From NCBI GenBank assembly GCA_963402885.1, contig OY727099.1, forward strand, positions 4,514,001-4,578,000: a DNA stretch of 64,000 nt, read 5' to 3'. A model generated the notes under the pieces. It saw only the letters and a program-made list of their open reading frames with translations. It had not been told where the DNA came from and ran no database searches. This DNA is from Antedon bifida (lineage: Eukaryota; Echinodermata; Crinoidea; Comatulida; Antedonidae). A program made the position numbers and the translations under genes. Below, one piece after another: positions 13,911-25,765 of the stretch; within the stretch, counting starts at the first letter, position 1; each line of letters opens with the position of its first letter.

Positions 13911-15155
13911 CTAAGCGATTCCACTGTCAATGCTTTTTTGTGTTAGTGTCGATTCGGATTCAGTAAGTTTTTTGTGTCCTTTAACGACGGTTTGAGTTGT
14001 AGTGATGTTTTCGTCAACAAGGTCTAAAGTTTCGGTAACGATAGCAGAATCATCGGACATATTATCAATTGACTTACGTCTACTGCTTCCTGCTTTGCTA
14101 TTATCAATGTTATTATTTTCATTTTCATCGCAATTGTTAAGTTCTTTATATTCTCCACATATATGTGACTTGTCTTCCTCATTTATGAAATCACTATCCA
14201 TTTTTTCTTTATCGCTTTTTACGCTGAACATTCTCACTAAGTCACGGACACTACTTGCTCTACGTTCAAGTTTTTCTTTTTCGGGTTTTTCCTCTATGTA
14301 TGATTTAGTAAGCGGCTTAATGTTAACATTATTCTTGGAACTCTGTCTACGTATTACATTGTCATTAACATTTTTCACATTAATAGCGTTCATGTTGTGG
14401 GTATCACTTATGGCAAGATTCTTCTGTGTTTTGTAATCTGTTTCAAAATTTTGCAGATGTATCCTATCTTGTATATTTTGTCGTGTGCTTGTGGAAATAT
14501 CAGGTAAATACATGGCGTTTTGGTGAACTCTAGTACCAATCCTTGATTTTGGATCCACGATTAGGCTATCATCCACTTGTACTGGATTTTTACGATGAAG
14601 ATTCATGTTAGAATCTACTAGTGAGTTGTAAGGAGTATCTTTCGTATCGTAAGTGTCATCAAAGTCATTTAACGTTGCTTCTAAGAAATCTAATGTACTT
14701 TGTTCCTCCTTTGTTAATTGGTAAAGCCTTTGGTTTGATTCTTCAACGACTTTAGCCGCTGCTTTGCGCTCGGTCGTTTTCTTAGTGATAACACCCGCAA
14801 CTTGTTTTCGCAAACTCTGCATTGTTTCTTGCAATTCAATTGTACGAAGCTCTTGAGCTGTCTCTGCTGCCGGCAACAGACTTGCCGGTTTTTCCTGACT
14901 CATATCTCTGAAACGTTCAGTAGGCACGTAATCACGTCCGTAAAAATGCCAGAATGGGTGTACGTCAACCGAATTCTGCAGATGAGAGGGTGGACCGTGA
15001 TACGACATTTCATTAGATTGGTCTATAACCCCACTTTTTATGATGTAATCCATCGGTGTTTGCAACGTCTGACGAAAATAACCGTTAGATTCTTCGTTAT
15101 GAAGGGCACGCTCTGGCATCGTCAGATCCTCAGACCTGGAGTAAGCACAACCCAT
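13911..15155 (-). CDS. Uncharacterised 414-aa protein with MGC acylation-type N-terminus
   Basis: The single open frame runs from ATG at 15155 to TAG at 13911. I do not recognise the family. The start MGCAYSR fits N-myristoylation at Gly2 and palmitoylation at Cys3, which suggests membrane anchoring; this is inferred from the motif only. Residues about 96-165 are charged, Leu-rich and probably coiled coil. Residues about 286-320 form a basic patch with RRASSVRDLVRMF, a possible phosphosite or amphipathic helix. Residues about 325-414 are acidic and Ser/Thr-rich, with RRKS near 359 and a tail ending SIDSGIA. There are no membrane segments. Neutral-looking codon choice and unbroken length over 1.2 kb in AT-rich DNA argue for a real gene. 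It may have non-coding 5' exons upstream. A frameshifted copy of part of its 3' end lies at 11445-11515. Confidence 0.8.
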   Translation of the reverse strand: MGCAYSRSEDLTMPERALHNEESNGYFRQTLQTPMDYIIKSGVIDQSNEMSYHGPPSHLQNSVDVHPFWHFYGRDYVPTERFRDMSQEKPASLLPAAETAQELRTIELQETMQSLRKQVAGVITKKTTERKAAAKVVEESNQRLYQLTKEEQSTLDFLEATLNDFDDTYDTKDTPYNSLVDSNMNLHRKNPVQVDDSLIVDPKSRIGTRVHQNAMYLPDISTSTRQNIQDRIHLQNFETDYKTQKNLAISDTHNMNAINVKNVNDNVIRRQSSKNNVNIKPLTKSYIEEKPEKEKLERRASSVRDLVRMFSVKSDKEKMDSDFINEEDKSHICGEYKELNNCDENENNNIDNSKAGSSRRKSIDNMSDDSAIVTETLDLVDENITTTQTVVKGHKKLTESESTLTQKSIDSGIA

Positions 15156-16815
15156 AATGCAGCTACCTCACCTCCTCACTGACAGTTAGAACATCTATAA
15201 ATAAAGTAACAAATAAATATATTCATTAAAACCTTAATTTCTTTTCTAGATGTTTATGATTTTTATTTTGTGTTAAAGAAATGATTAAAGAATGATGACG
15301 ACTAAATGTGATTTCTATCCACAAATTATTGTGTAACCATTGAGTCTAGTTAGTCTGCTAATTTCATGTTCCCCCTGCCCACTTCACAAACAAAGGAAAA
15401 CTCATAATAATATAAAATTCTGTACACATCTTTTAGTCTATGGTAAAACATCTGTCAAATCAAATCTAAATTTCAATACATTTTATTGAAAAATTATACA
15501 GTTGAAATGTTCAATATATCAGTGGATGTCATAATTTTCAAAAACAAATCTTAAAAAAAAAATAAACATCAAAATTTAAAATATTTAATTATGTTATGAT
15601 GGTTATATATTAAACATTATGAATGTTATGCCATACTTTTTCTTAATTCAACTAATGCAACTTTAGCAATATCCAGGGTTATAATAACCATGACAAAGGG
15701 TTAAAATAATTGACATCCAGGGGCTTAATAAATCATATAATGTTACATGATGGTTTTATACCATAATAATACAGTACGCATTTCTAGAGAAAAACAATTT
15801 AAATAGATTTCATAAATTTCTTAAATAAAGTAATTATCTGAGGTATCAAAACGGTTTATTTATCTATTAATATTACTACATATAAAAACATACAGAAATA
15901 TAAAAAAAATCTTTTTTCAAAATCTCTTTTTCCTCCATTTAACTCATACATTCATACCGACATTCTTAAATTTTGATTTAAGATCAAAACATTTTAGCCT
16001 TTGTTTTGCTTATCTTTTTAAAAATAAATATAATGAAAAAAACAAAAGGAAACAAAAGGCAGGAAGGAAATCATACTTGATTAGTCAAACAGATATGCAG
16101 AAAACAAACCTATCTAGAAATGACACTACTACAAAATACAAAAACCTGGTTGGAGGATTAAATTAGTCACATTTTGTTTATTGCAAATTATACTTTTATT
16201 AACTTAAATATAGGAGAAAAACAAAAAAGAAGTTCTACTGCAGTATTATAAACTTAAATTTTATAAGAGAAAAAATTATACTAATAATATATGCAATATC
16301 TCATACAGACTGTGTCACATTGATATTGGTTGCAATTTAACGTGTGTTGTATCCTAGTTGTGAGGGTGTTGTTGTACACACTCCTCCCTACCACAGCTTA
16401 TTCCTTCCTTGAATAATAACTAAAAGTTCGTCCACCGGCTTTCTCCCCACCTTTCATTTTAATACTGCTAGATACACCATTTGGTGTTGTAATTGGAAGT
16501 GTTGTTAGGTTCAAGAGATCTACTTGAATTTATTGGTTCAGTAAACATCCCCACTTTAGGGAAAAATAACGTAGGCTCTACACCAAATAATGTAATTATA
16601 CACACTAGAACATAGAGATTATGCCAAAAATACTCAAACTTTGTATATCACAGCACAGAATAAATATTCTGTGTTTGTGGAAACCATTTTAAAACGATGT
16701 CTGTCATCTAGTAACAAATTTCACACAGAACAACAGTTACTGTATTTGAAAGAAATTTATACAAAATACACTTTATACTAACATATGAAGACTTGGCTTG
16801 TATCAATAAGATTTG

Positions 16816-16950
16816 AATATTGTAACTTGCCTTCAAGGCAAGTAAATCAAACTTACTGGTTTCTTTTGAAGTTTTTAGTTAACATGATCAAAAAGAAAAA
16901 GAAACCTTTTTTCTGTAAAATAAATAAATCAAAGTAATTTGATCATGTAA
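16816..16950. repeat. Short palindromes: ACTTGCCTT hairpin and ACATGATCAAA inverted pair
   Basis: ACTTGCCTTcAAGGCAAGT near 16825 is a 9-bp inverted repeat around one base. About 50 bp on, ACATGATCAAA (about 16883) is inverted at about 16939 as TTTGATCATGT. They resemble the inside of a degenerate MITE; no duplicated target site was found. Confidence 0.4.
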
Positions 16951-17526
16951 AAATGTAGGTTTTCACAACGTGGTATTTTAATACTTAGGTTCATGCACTT
17001 AAATGCACTTCTAGACATTTTAAAAATGCAATGCAAATTATAGAACAGAATGTTAGGTTATATTCAGAATTTCATATTTATAGGCCCTGGGTTTGCCCTT
17101 GCAGACAACACCACACCCTGTCCAACCCACCACATCCTGTGTGTTCCCTCTGGAATGAAGTATAAGTAACTGTCACTAATAACTGTAATCTTAGACAGAA
17201 ATACAGTAAATACTCCATACACATTGTACACTAAAATGCAAAAATTATTTACTTAAAATATGAAATTGTGTTTTTCTATCCATGAAAACTTGGTCAATCT
17301 ATTGAATAGAATTTAAATAGGCCAACATCTTTGCCCTAACTTAGTCTTAGTTTTTATTTATGAAAATAAAGATACTTGCCTTCATGAAAGTAGTAGTAAA
17401 ATCAACACAACAATATCTTTCCAAATTCAAATTGTTTACACTGCATTATACAACTTAATATCCTTATCATTCTACAATGAGTATATTTATTATAAGACCT
17501 TTAACTACATTCTCTTGGTACCACTT

Positions 17527-17540
17527 GTTGCTATGGTAAC
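17527..17540. promoter_or_regulatory. RFX X-box-like palindrome
   Basis: GTTGCTATGGTAAC is close to the RFX X-box consensus (GTTGCCATGGCAAC). A weaker relative, GTTGCCATGGTTAT, lies near 9010. Neither is close to a recognised gene start, so function is uncertain. Confidence 0.3.
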
Positions 17541-18417
17541 ATATCAAAGGTTAGAAAACAACCATTTGCCAGAGAAGACCTTTAGCCTGTGACATCATTC
17601 ACAAAATAAAAACATACTTGTCTACATTGTTATAAGTTCAATAACTTTTCATACATAAAGACTACAAATTTTGACTTTTATATTTCTGGGGAAATGCAAG
17701 TGAAATTGGACTGAAATAAAAGGTGTGCATGATAGACTGTGTTTACAAAGATTGTTAAACCTCCAGAACATGCTGCTGCCAGTGGTAATAACATGTTGAA
17801 TGTCAGTCATTCATGAAAACTGCAAATTTTGATTGCAAAACTTGCATGATTCGCTTTTTTTTTTGTATGTGAAAGATCGCAAATGATTGGTGTGCACCTT
17901 TAAAATTGAAATAGAAATTTAAATGCATGTTAAAAAGGTGTGAGTAACACTATTTCAGATGCTATACTGCAGTTAGTAGGTCTGGAAAAAGGCCAAATTA
18001 TGTTCTGAAATACTCTATAACATACAGTAGCTAAACGTTGTTGAATATAAATTAGTAATTTTCCAGTAAAATGTTAAATTCACCATCATAATATAATTGA
18101 TATATACAGTAATATGTAAAATCTGTCATAAAGGACTGTTAACATATCCTATAGTAGCTTACTTAAAGCACTACACAGAGATACAAAATAAGTGGTTTAC
18201 TTTACAAACTTAGCACCAACTTGTCAAGTTTCAAGATAAACATTTCAAAGTTTACAGTATAAACACAAAACTGTGTAATAAAGATGAGTTAAGTAAAACA
18301 TGTCAAGCTAATCTTAACATGAAAGGGATGACAGTAACTTAAGTCAAATAATTGTAGAATAGATTGGCAGCTACCAAATTACCACCCAATTATAGTTCTC
18401 AGTACTGATGTCTATAT

Positions 18418-18635
18418 AACAAATTCAGTGGTGGCACCAGGGCCCTCTGTCGGGGAGAGCCAACCCTCGTCGGGCAGACTAACCATGGTTGTTGGGGAGA
18501 AATATTTCTTGTTAAAAATAAAACAATACCCTACTGAGTGCCCATTTCATAAAGCGATTAAAACTACACTTAAATGTCAGTTACAGCGAATGGCCCCTCC
18601 GTCAGGCAAATCCTGGCGCCACCTCTGGACAATTT
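18418..18635. mobile_element. Non-autonomous hAT-like MITE, about 202 bp
   Basis: The element spans 18426-18627. Its left end, CAGTGGTGGCACCAGG, is inverted at the right end as CCTGGCGCCACCTCTG, with few mismatches. CAG-GGTGGC termini are typical of hAT transposons. The 8-bp flanks AACAAATT and GACAATTT agree at six positions, which fits the 8-bp target duplication made by hAT elements after some decay. There is no transposase. Confidence 0.75.
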
Positions 18636-19995
18636 GTTTTTTTAATACAGCATCTTTCACATGTGATGCCTGTATCATGGAAGGTTAATAATTGGGTTCT
18701 ATAATACAATTGTTTGTCATAGAATTTGCCCGATAAAGGACCAAGAAATGAAAATGCTTTGTTTTCTCAACATTTAATTTATATTTGTTGAAAGAAACCA
18801 ATTAACTTTAGACTTTTGAACAGATGGTAAAGAATTTGTAAAACATTACACATGACAATTATTGTGGTTGTATCTTGATTATTAACATTTGTTTCCTAAG
18901 GGAAAAAACAAAAAACCTCCAAAAAACCAACGGAAATAAGTTGTATATATTGTGGTTTTTTCTTCCATCATTGGATGTAATGATAATTATATGAATAATT
19001 GTTCCTTTAGATAAATGAAGAGGGAAATATTTCTGAAAAAAACACCCGAAAACAAAGGAAATAAATCATCTATTGTTGTTATATTATGTATTTTGTAAGA
19101 TATGGATGCAATGACAATTATATGAATATAAATAATATTCAAATCATTTTTTAAAACCATACTTTCTTTACTGACATGCAAAACAACCCCAATTCTATTT
19201 TTGTTTTACCCTACCAACATTTCTGGAAAACTTGACAGATAGCAGTCCCATTCAACTTTGTTGTCCAGATTCGGAGAGTTAATCTTTAGAACTATTAAAT
19301 GTTAAAAGAATATGAGAACTGTCCATTTGCAAATAATGTTTCAGTCTTACAACCCATGCACAGTAATTGATCCTAAGCACACAGTACCTGTGAGAATTAC
19401 TGTAAATAGATTGGTCTAAACAATTATTTAAAGAAACGTGATATAATTGAAGTTGGCTGTGTTGTTTAGATAAAAGGCTAATCTTGTCTTAAGTCTTAAT
19501 TGTTATTGGAATTAAATAAGAATTAGTTTTCATATTTAAATGTTTTTTTTGTATGGATTAATTTAACATAAATTTAACACAAAATTAGACTTACTATAAA
19601 ATTAAATTGATATACTGTACTAGGCTGGTAGTAGCAAAATATTTTCAAAGCAGATCTATAGTAAAGCATGAAACTGAACAAACTGAACCCAATTTTCGAT
19701 CTGGTGGCTGGATAAAACATGTGAAAAATTGGTGTAGAGTTTAATTCATTCTAGATTTCTAACAAATTATAAATGTGCGATCGAAAAAAAAAGAACATAA
19801 CCTGGCTCAATGTAAACATAGCTGTACAGTACTTTCCTTTCTGGATGGATTATTGGACAAACTCCAATCTACTGCGATAATTAATCAATGGGTGTGGCCT
19901 GTCAAAAAGTGGTCAGATTGAAACCTGTGAACAACCACAGACCTAATACATGTGGGTACATCCCAGTGCATAGTGCATGGTATGTATATCAAATA

Positions 19996-20596
19996 TTAAA
20001 GACACCTTCCCTACAATTTGTGACGTTTTGTAAAAATAATACATATATATTACTTTAAAAACATTAAACCAGGTCATTCCTTGTCTTAAATGTACGTTTT
20101 ACAGTAAATTATGATAAAAGGTGAGAAACAATGCACTACCTAAGTAGCTCGCGGTGACTGACCTCTCGTGGACGGTTTTTAGGCCTAGCCTAGCTAGGCT
20201 TAGTTTTGTAGGCCTAGCTGGTAAACATCGGTAACGTACGAACATCGTACGCTAGCTATATACCTAGCCTGACGTTGTATAGTTGCTGCATTAATTGTCT
20301 TTCTATTTTTGCCAGACTCTGTTGATACAAATTGGGGAAAACCCGGTATTTTTATTTTTCTTCCATTTGAAAAGTGGGTGAATTACAGAAGAAAACCAGA
20401 AATATCAATCCGAGCGCAATGCATTTTGGGATTTATAGCGGACCGCTATAATTATTAGAATCGACTTATTTTTCACATTTTTAACCATTTAAAGATGAAA
20501 AAGTTATCGCAATAGGACCATATAGTATTATTTTTACATTAAATATAGTTTGTAATCTTAAAATAGATCTAAAAAACGTAGGGAAGGTGTCTTTAA
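19996..20596. mobile_element. 593-bp non-autonomous DNA element with exact TTAA duplication
   Basis: The left end at 20000 reads AGACACCTTCCCTAC and the right end at 20578-20592 is its exact reverse complement. Both ends abut TTAA (19996-19999 and 20593-20596), an intact target duplication of the kind made by piggyBac-type transposases. The interior has no coding capacity and includes CTAGGC-rich sequence and two GC-richer patches. piggyBac mobilisation is inferred, because the termini do not show the usual CCC start. Confidence 0.8.
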
Positions 20597-21899
20597 GGTT
20601 TTGTTAATAAACAGTATATTGCTTCTTTTATTAATGAATAGCCACTATACTGTACTTACTGTAAGTCCCTGACAGTACCAAATCCTTTTCTTTTATTATC
20701 TTTTATTGTAAAAATACTGCACTAGGAATGTCATGGGAAATTTACAAGTACATAAAGCCTTTTTAACAATGAGCATATATCTATTTTATTTATGACTGAA
20801 ACTTTAAAGTCAAAGAGAAAAAACAACAAATGAATCAATTGTTTATACTATAAGTTTGTCATTTCATTCAAGGTAAAAACAACCACAACTATTTGATAGA
20901 AATGCACAGAGCATGTGAAAAAATATTAAAGTATATGAAATTCCTTTGCATTGATGGACCAAAAGAATAGGATATTTAGGCATAATTAGCAATAAGAATA
21001 GCCTATTCATTCCTGAACTACTGAGGCAAAGTTTTAGTAATTTATCTTTATGAATTTGAATCTTAGAAGGCCTAAACAAAGTGACTACAGAAAATATGCA
21101 TGTGAAATGGATTTTTTGTTTTATGAAATGACACTATTGTTTAGCCCTAACACTACTTAATTATATACAAGATTATAATTAAACCTTAAAATGAATTTTC
21201 TAGCAATTATAAATCTAAAAGAAAATGCGTTTTAGGGAAACACTGTTTTTATAAAACCATTTTCTGGTGTCACTAACTATTTGAAGTAGTCTACAATTTG
21301 TATAAATTGCTTTTATTAAATTTATTAAAAATAATGTATATAATATACAGTAACGTATAACTTATAATAATAAATATTGAATGAAAGCTATGGAATTGAA
21401 ATTATTACCCTAAGCTATTTAACTGTTATATTATAATTCATATGCTATAATAATTCTAAAGTAAAGTTCATTTTCAGGTCATTTAAGCAACATTGTATTA
21501 ATTATTAATCATTTTTATTGAATGTTTTTTTTCTATTACTTTTATATTGACTGACATGATTTGTAAAATTGAATAATAAAGTGTTCGGAACCATCATGAA
21601 ATCCTTTTCAAGATCAAATAAATAAAAAATAATGTTTTGCACAGAGAACAGGAAATGTATGCTAGCTAATTCAATAATTAATGAATTTTCAGAAATGTGC
21701 TCGAAAGAATTGTAAATTTAAATTTATATTTGTTCATTTGTCTTTATGATTATTACTCACGATTAATATAAATAGAATTTTACTATACTACAGTAATTAT
21801 CAATATATATTTTATATATTCTGGTCTGCATTTGAATACATAGAGTATAATTATGTCTTTGCATAGGGCAATAAAAGAGCGAGAATTTAATTGTTTAAC

Positions 21900-22925
21900 C
21901 ATTGGACATGAATAACATTTAATAAATTTGGAATATTCACATAATAATGTTCTGACCTGCACATGAATGCATTAGGGACAATATACATGAACATGTTCTA
22001 TCCTTGTGCTTGAATAAAATTGAGTTTCCAGTATTTTCGTATTCCAGTAGAAACCGTATAGGGGACACTTAATAATTGTCCCCTGAATAGAGGTTGGCTG
22101 TAGTTTTAAAACAATTGCACATATAAGATAGTCTGAATGTTATAGCCTTGCGCATGAATACATTAGACTGTACATTAGTATGTTGTAGAAGAACGAAATA
22201 TAGAGATAAGAGATATTCTTAATGTTATAGCCAACATTGTTGCTTGTTGAAGAATGAAGGTATTACAATGTTATTGCACATGAATATATGAGAGGCTGTA
22301 CATGAGTATGTTGCTGAAGAACGAACATGAATAATGTTATAACATTTGCATGCATACATTAGGGGCTGAACGCGAGATATTTTGAATAATGTTATTCCCT
22401 TCGCATGAATACATTAGCGGATGTACGTTATGTGTTGTAGTTTGTAGAAAAATATGAAGGAGCATAATCACGTGATAGGCTGAATGCCAAACCCTAGTGC
22501 ATGAATACATTTGACTGCATTTGGTACTCTTTATATTATTTGACCTGCGAGTTAATACATTAGGGGCTGTACACGACTTTGTTGTGGCTAGTTTGTATAC
22601 AAACGCGAATGCTTGTAGACAAATTCTCTGCTTTACATTTTATACATGATTACATTAAGGAAACATAAGAATGTTGCGGATAATTTATTGTTTGGCTTGT
22701 GCATGAATATATAATGAGCATAACATAAGTTAATTCTCAATAAAGTTATGAATACATTAGGGAAACTTAAGAATGTTCCACATAATTTATTGGTTGCCTC
22801 ATGCATGAATATATAATGAGGATAACATAACTATGTTCACGGTAATGTTCTAATACTATGTTCTTGGTATGTTCTAAAACATGAAATTGTCTATGATTCA
22901 TGAATCACATTAGCAGGCAGTGACT
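21900..22925. repeat. Highly degenerate satellite, about ten or more copies
   Basis: A core close to GCATGAATACATTAGGGG followed by CTGTACATGAGTATGTTG recurs with much divergence, for example near 21965, 22152, 22293, 22350, 22405, 22500, 22550, 22690 and 22800. Copies are spaced roughly 50-100 bp. Two neighbouring units, about 22652-22735 and 22750-22832, are closest to each other (period near 98 bp), which indicates a later local duplication. Confidence 0.7.
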
Positions 22926-25320
22926 CTTAATGTAACATCCGCTAACTATAACAGTGTAAAACAAAACAACCACGATAAACGACATTTTTCTCATTATTTA
23001 TAATTACAAATTTCCTATGTTTTGGTACATGAAAAAACCCCAAAGTCACTGTTTATTGTATATTGCTTTAATTATATGGAAACCATTCAAAACAATATGT
23101 ACCTTCAATTTGGACAAAAATGTGTTCGTTGATAACGTTTTTTGCAACGTAGCAAAAGTAAGCTATTGATACACGACATGAATGTAATTTACGAAGATAC
23201 TAATGTTCTTGATGCCTTTGATGTAAATCGTTGGTTTTGATTACCATGGTAGCAGAAAGCTAAAAAGAAAGATTTCAAAAGATGTAATCTGTTATAGTAG
23301 TGTTGGATTAGCTTTCGTATTGGTTTCACTATCAAATGAACAAATCACAGATACTAAAATTGACGGAATGCAACTTAGTACCTTGAACAAAAACATACTA
23401 CAAAGACAAAGAATGAAAAAGCAAGAGTTGCGAGATGAATTAATGAATCCAACAAATTTATAAATTTATGAAAATATATGTGAGTAATATTTAAGTATTC
23501 TGCATGGTAACCAATATTTACTTATTACCCCCAAAACCTTCTCTTTTCTTCCTTTTTTCTATTTCAACAACACACACATCCAACTACACAGCTCGTCAAT
23601 TACAGTATGGGAAACAAACTCATGTACTTTCTAAACCAATCTTGTGTGGCTTACGTGGTTGCGCTGTTAAGGCTATGAGAAAAATCCTGGTATTGTGATG
23701 GATCCATGATTTGAACCAAAACCCTGGGATTGTTAATCATATCTCAACTACCAAGATGAAGTGCCACTATACATGAGTATCTACGACAGGTGAAACAAGT
23801 AATGCATGTATGGAAAAATCGTTTCATAAGGAAGCGCATGCATCGCTTGCCATCCCTCAAATCCATCACCTATGATGTATCCAACGTGCAAGGCTAATGT
23901 CGAATGTTACTAATGTTACTTGGATTATACATAATCAATACTGTATGCACCTGTGATATATAACATTCAGAACCTCTGCCAGTGTGCAATAATATAATGC
24001 TATAATTAACATAATCCTACATCATTGAATCTCTAATTGTAATTGTATGAATAACAAAGTTAATATTAAGCAAGACCATAGCCAGAATTTATTACAGGTG
24101 GTTTTTTAGACTAGAGGCCTATTTACCATTGTTTCCGCTGCTTGTTTCCAGCTTGAAAAGTGCACTTCAGGGGGTTAAAAATTAGGTTCAATAGACCCCT
24201 TCAAATCTCCCTTGTTATGGGCCTGATTATGTGTGTCATGTCCTACCCATTTTCTTAAGCTAAAAGTTTGATGAACAAATTAAGTAATGTACGTCTATGG
24301 TTTGTTTACAACACAATTTATAACAAGTATATTGATTGCTAATAGCTATGGAAATATTATAGGCAAATGTGCTAGACAGTTTTGGAAAATTCAAAATACA
24401 TGATTTCTGTATTTTTTAAATTGTACCCTCTAAGTACTGTGTTATTATTTCCATGAAAGACTGAGTCAAAAAGATATTTAACATAGATAAAATCTATTCG
24501 AATTTTCATGTTGTAATATATCTATAAATACATCTTATATCAATGAACAAAAGCATGATTACCAATAGAAACAGAAGATTAGATTTTCTTTAAAAATTGT
24601 AAAAAATCCCAAATAAATGTAAAACTCACCGAAAAAAAGCAGGTTAAAACTCACAATATAGCACCAGCAGTCTATCAACCAACCTTTTAAAAAGCTTTGT
24701 CAAAATGAATACCCTATCTACCGTTATTGTTCAGAAAATCTTGATCATACAAGACTCTGTTAACTGTTCTTTTTCTCTTCGTTCACTCAACTGGCACATA
24801 ATGTATCGACAAAGAATGATCTAACAAGGTTCTTTCAAGTTGAAGTTCTTTGATGAACCAGTGACCTGGGCTTAATGGAACCAACCTAGACCCTAATCAT
24901 ACACGGGCCCATGAGTACAATACTTTACACCCCTTAAGTCAGGATCAACATTAAAGCATCTTAAATACAACACAATACACTACATTCACTATAATCATAT
25001 TAGGGGGCGGGTAAATTACCATTTTATCACAGCTGGTTTAGAGATTTAAATAAAAAAGCCATATTAAAAACAGAAGCATAGTCAGCATGAGGTAGAATAA
25101 GGTCTGGAATATATGATTTTTATTTTCTTATATTTTTCTGGTATAGTTCAAAATAAAATACTAGGTACAATCATTTGTCTTGATAAACTGGTAAGAAAAT
25201 TGAAGTCATGTGGCAACTGCTACAGAGGTATTGTATTACTGTACAGTGTGTATTTTGAAAGAGAAATCCCACATTCATTAATTTCAGTGATACACTAGAA
25301 ACGGATTAATTTATAAATGG

Positions 25321-25435
25321 TGGGTTCGAATCTTGGTTGGGGTGGCTTTCACTCATTCTCACAGATTTCCAAATCTTAACCATTATTTATTGTCCAGTAT
25401 CACTGGGAGGTGTACTGCATGCCTGCAAGTATCTC
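25321..25435 (+). mobile_element. 5'-truncated tRNA-derived SINE
   Basis: It begins near a good B box, GGTTCGAATCT (25323-25333). It shares about 110 bp of body with the SINE at 25591, including the CTCATTCTCA-AGATTTCC motif and a later CAGTAT-CAC-GGG-GGT segment. The tRNA head before the B box is missing. Confidence 0.65.
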
Positions 25436-25590
25436 TTTGGAGATCCCGCTTAGTGAATAAAATACTAAAAGATGAGGGCGTATCAATTTGATCTCTGGTA
25501 TGCGTGCAATTAAGGGACTAGTGCTGCGCTGTACCACGCCGAGAATGTTAAAGAGTTGCTATCCAATCGAGTTTGAACAATACCATGAAA

Positions 25591-25765
25591 GTCCAGTGGT
25601 CTAATGGTTAGGACATCTGCATATCAAGCAGAAGGTTCAAATCTCAGTTTGGGTGACTTTTTCTCATTCTCAGATTTCCTCATCTTTATCGTATCAAATT
25701 GATTAATTAAATTTCAGTATATCACCGGGCGGTTGAGAATTTATTCTGTGCCTGATGTGTTTATA
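25591..25765 (+). mobile_element. tRNA-derived SINE with A and B boxes
   Basis: The head keeps an A box (TGGTCTAATGG, 25597-25607), a CTGC/GCAG anticodon stem around a 7-base loop with ATC at the anticodon position, and a B box (GGTTCAAATCT, 25634-25644). Acceptor and T stems pair poorly, so it is not a working tRNA gene. A tRNA-unrelated body follows that is shared with the copy at 25321, giving the bipartite layout of a SINE. Confidence 0.75.

Noticed and set aside
25591-25665. Functional tRNA gene
   Set aside because: Acceptor and T stems are badly paired and a SINE body follows.
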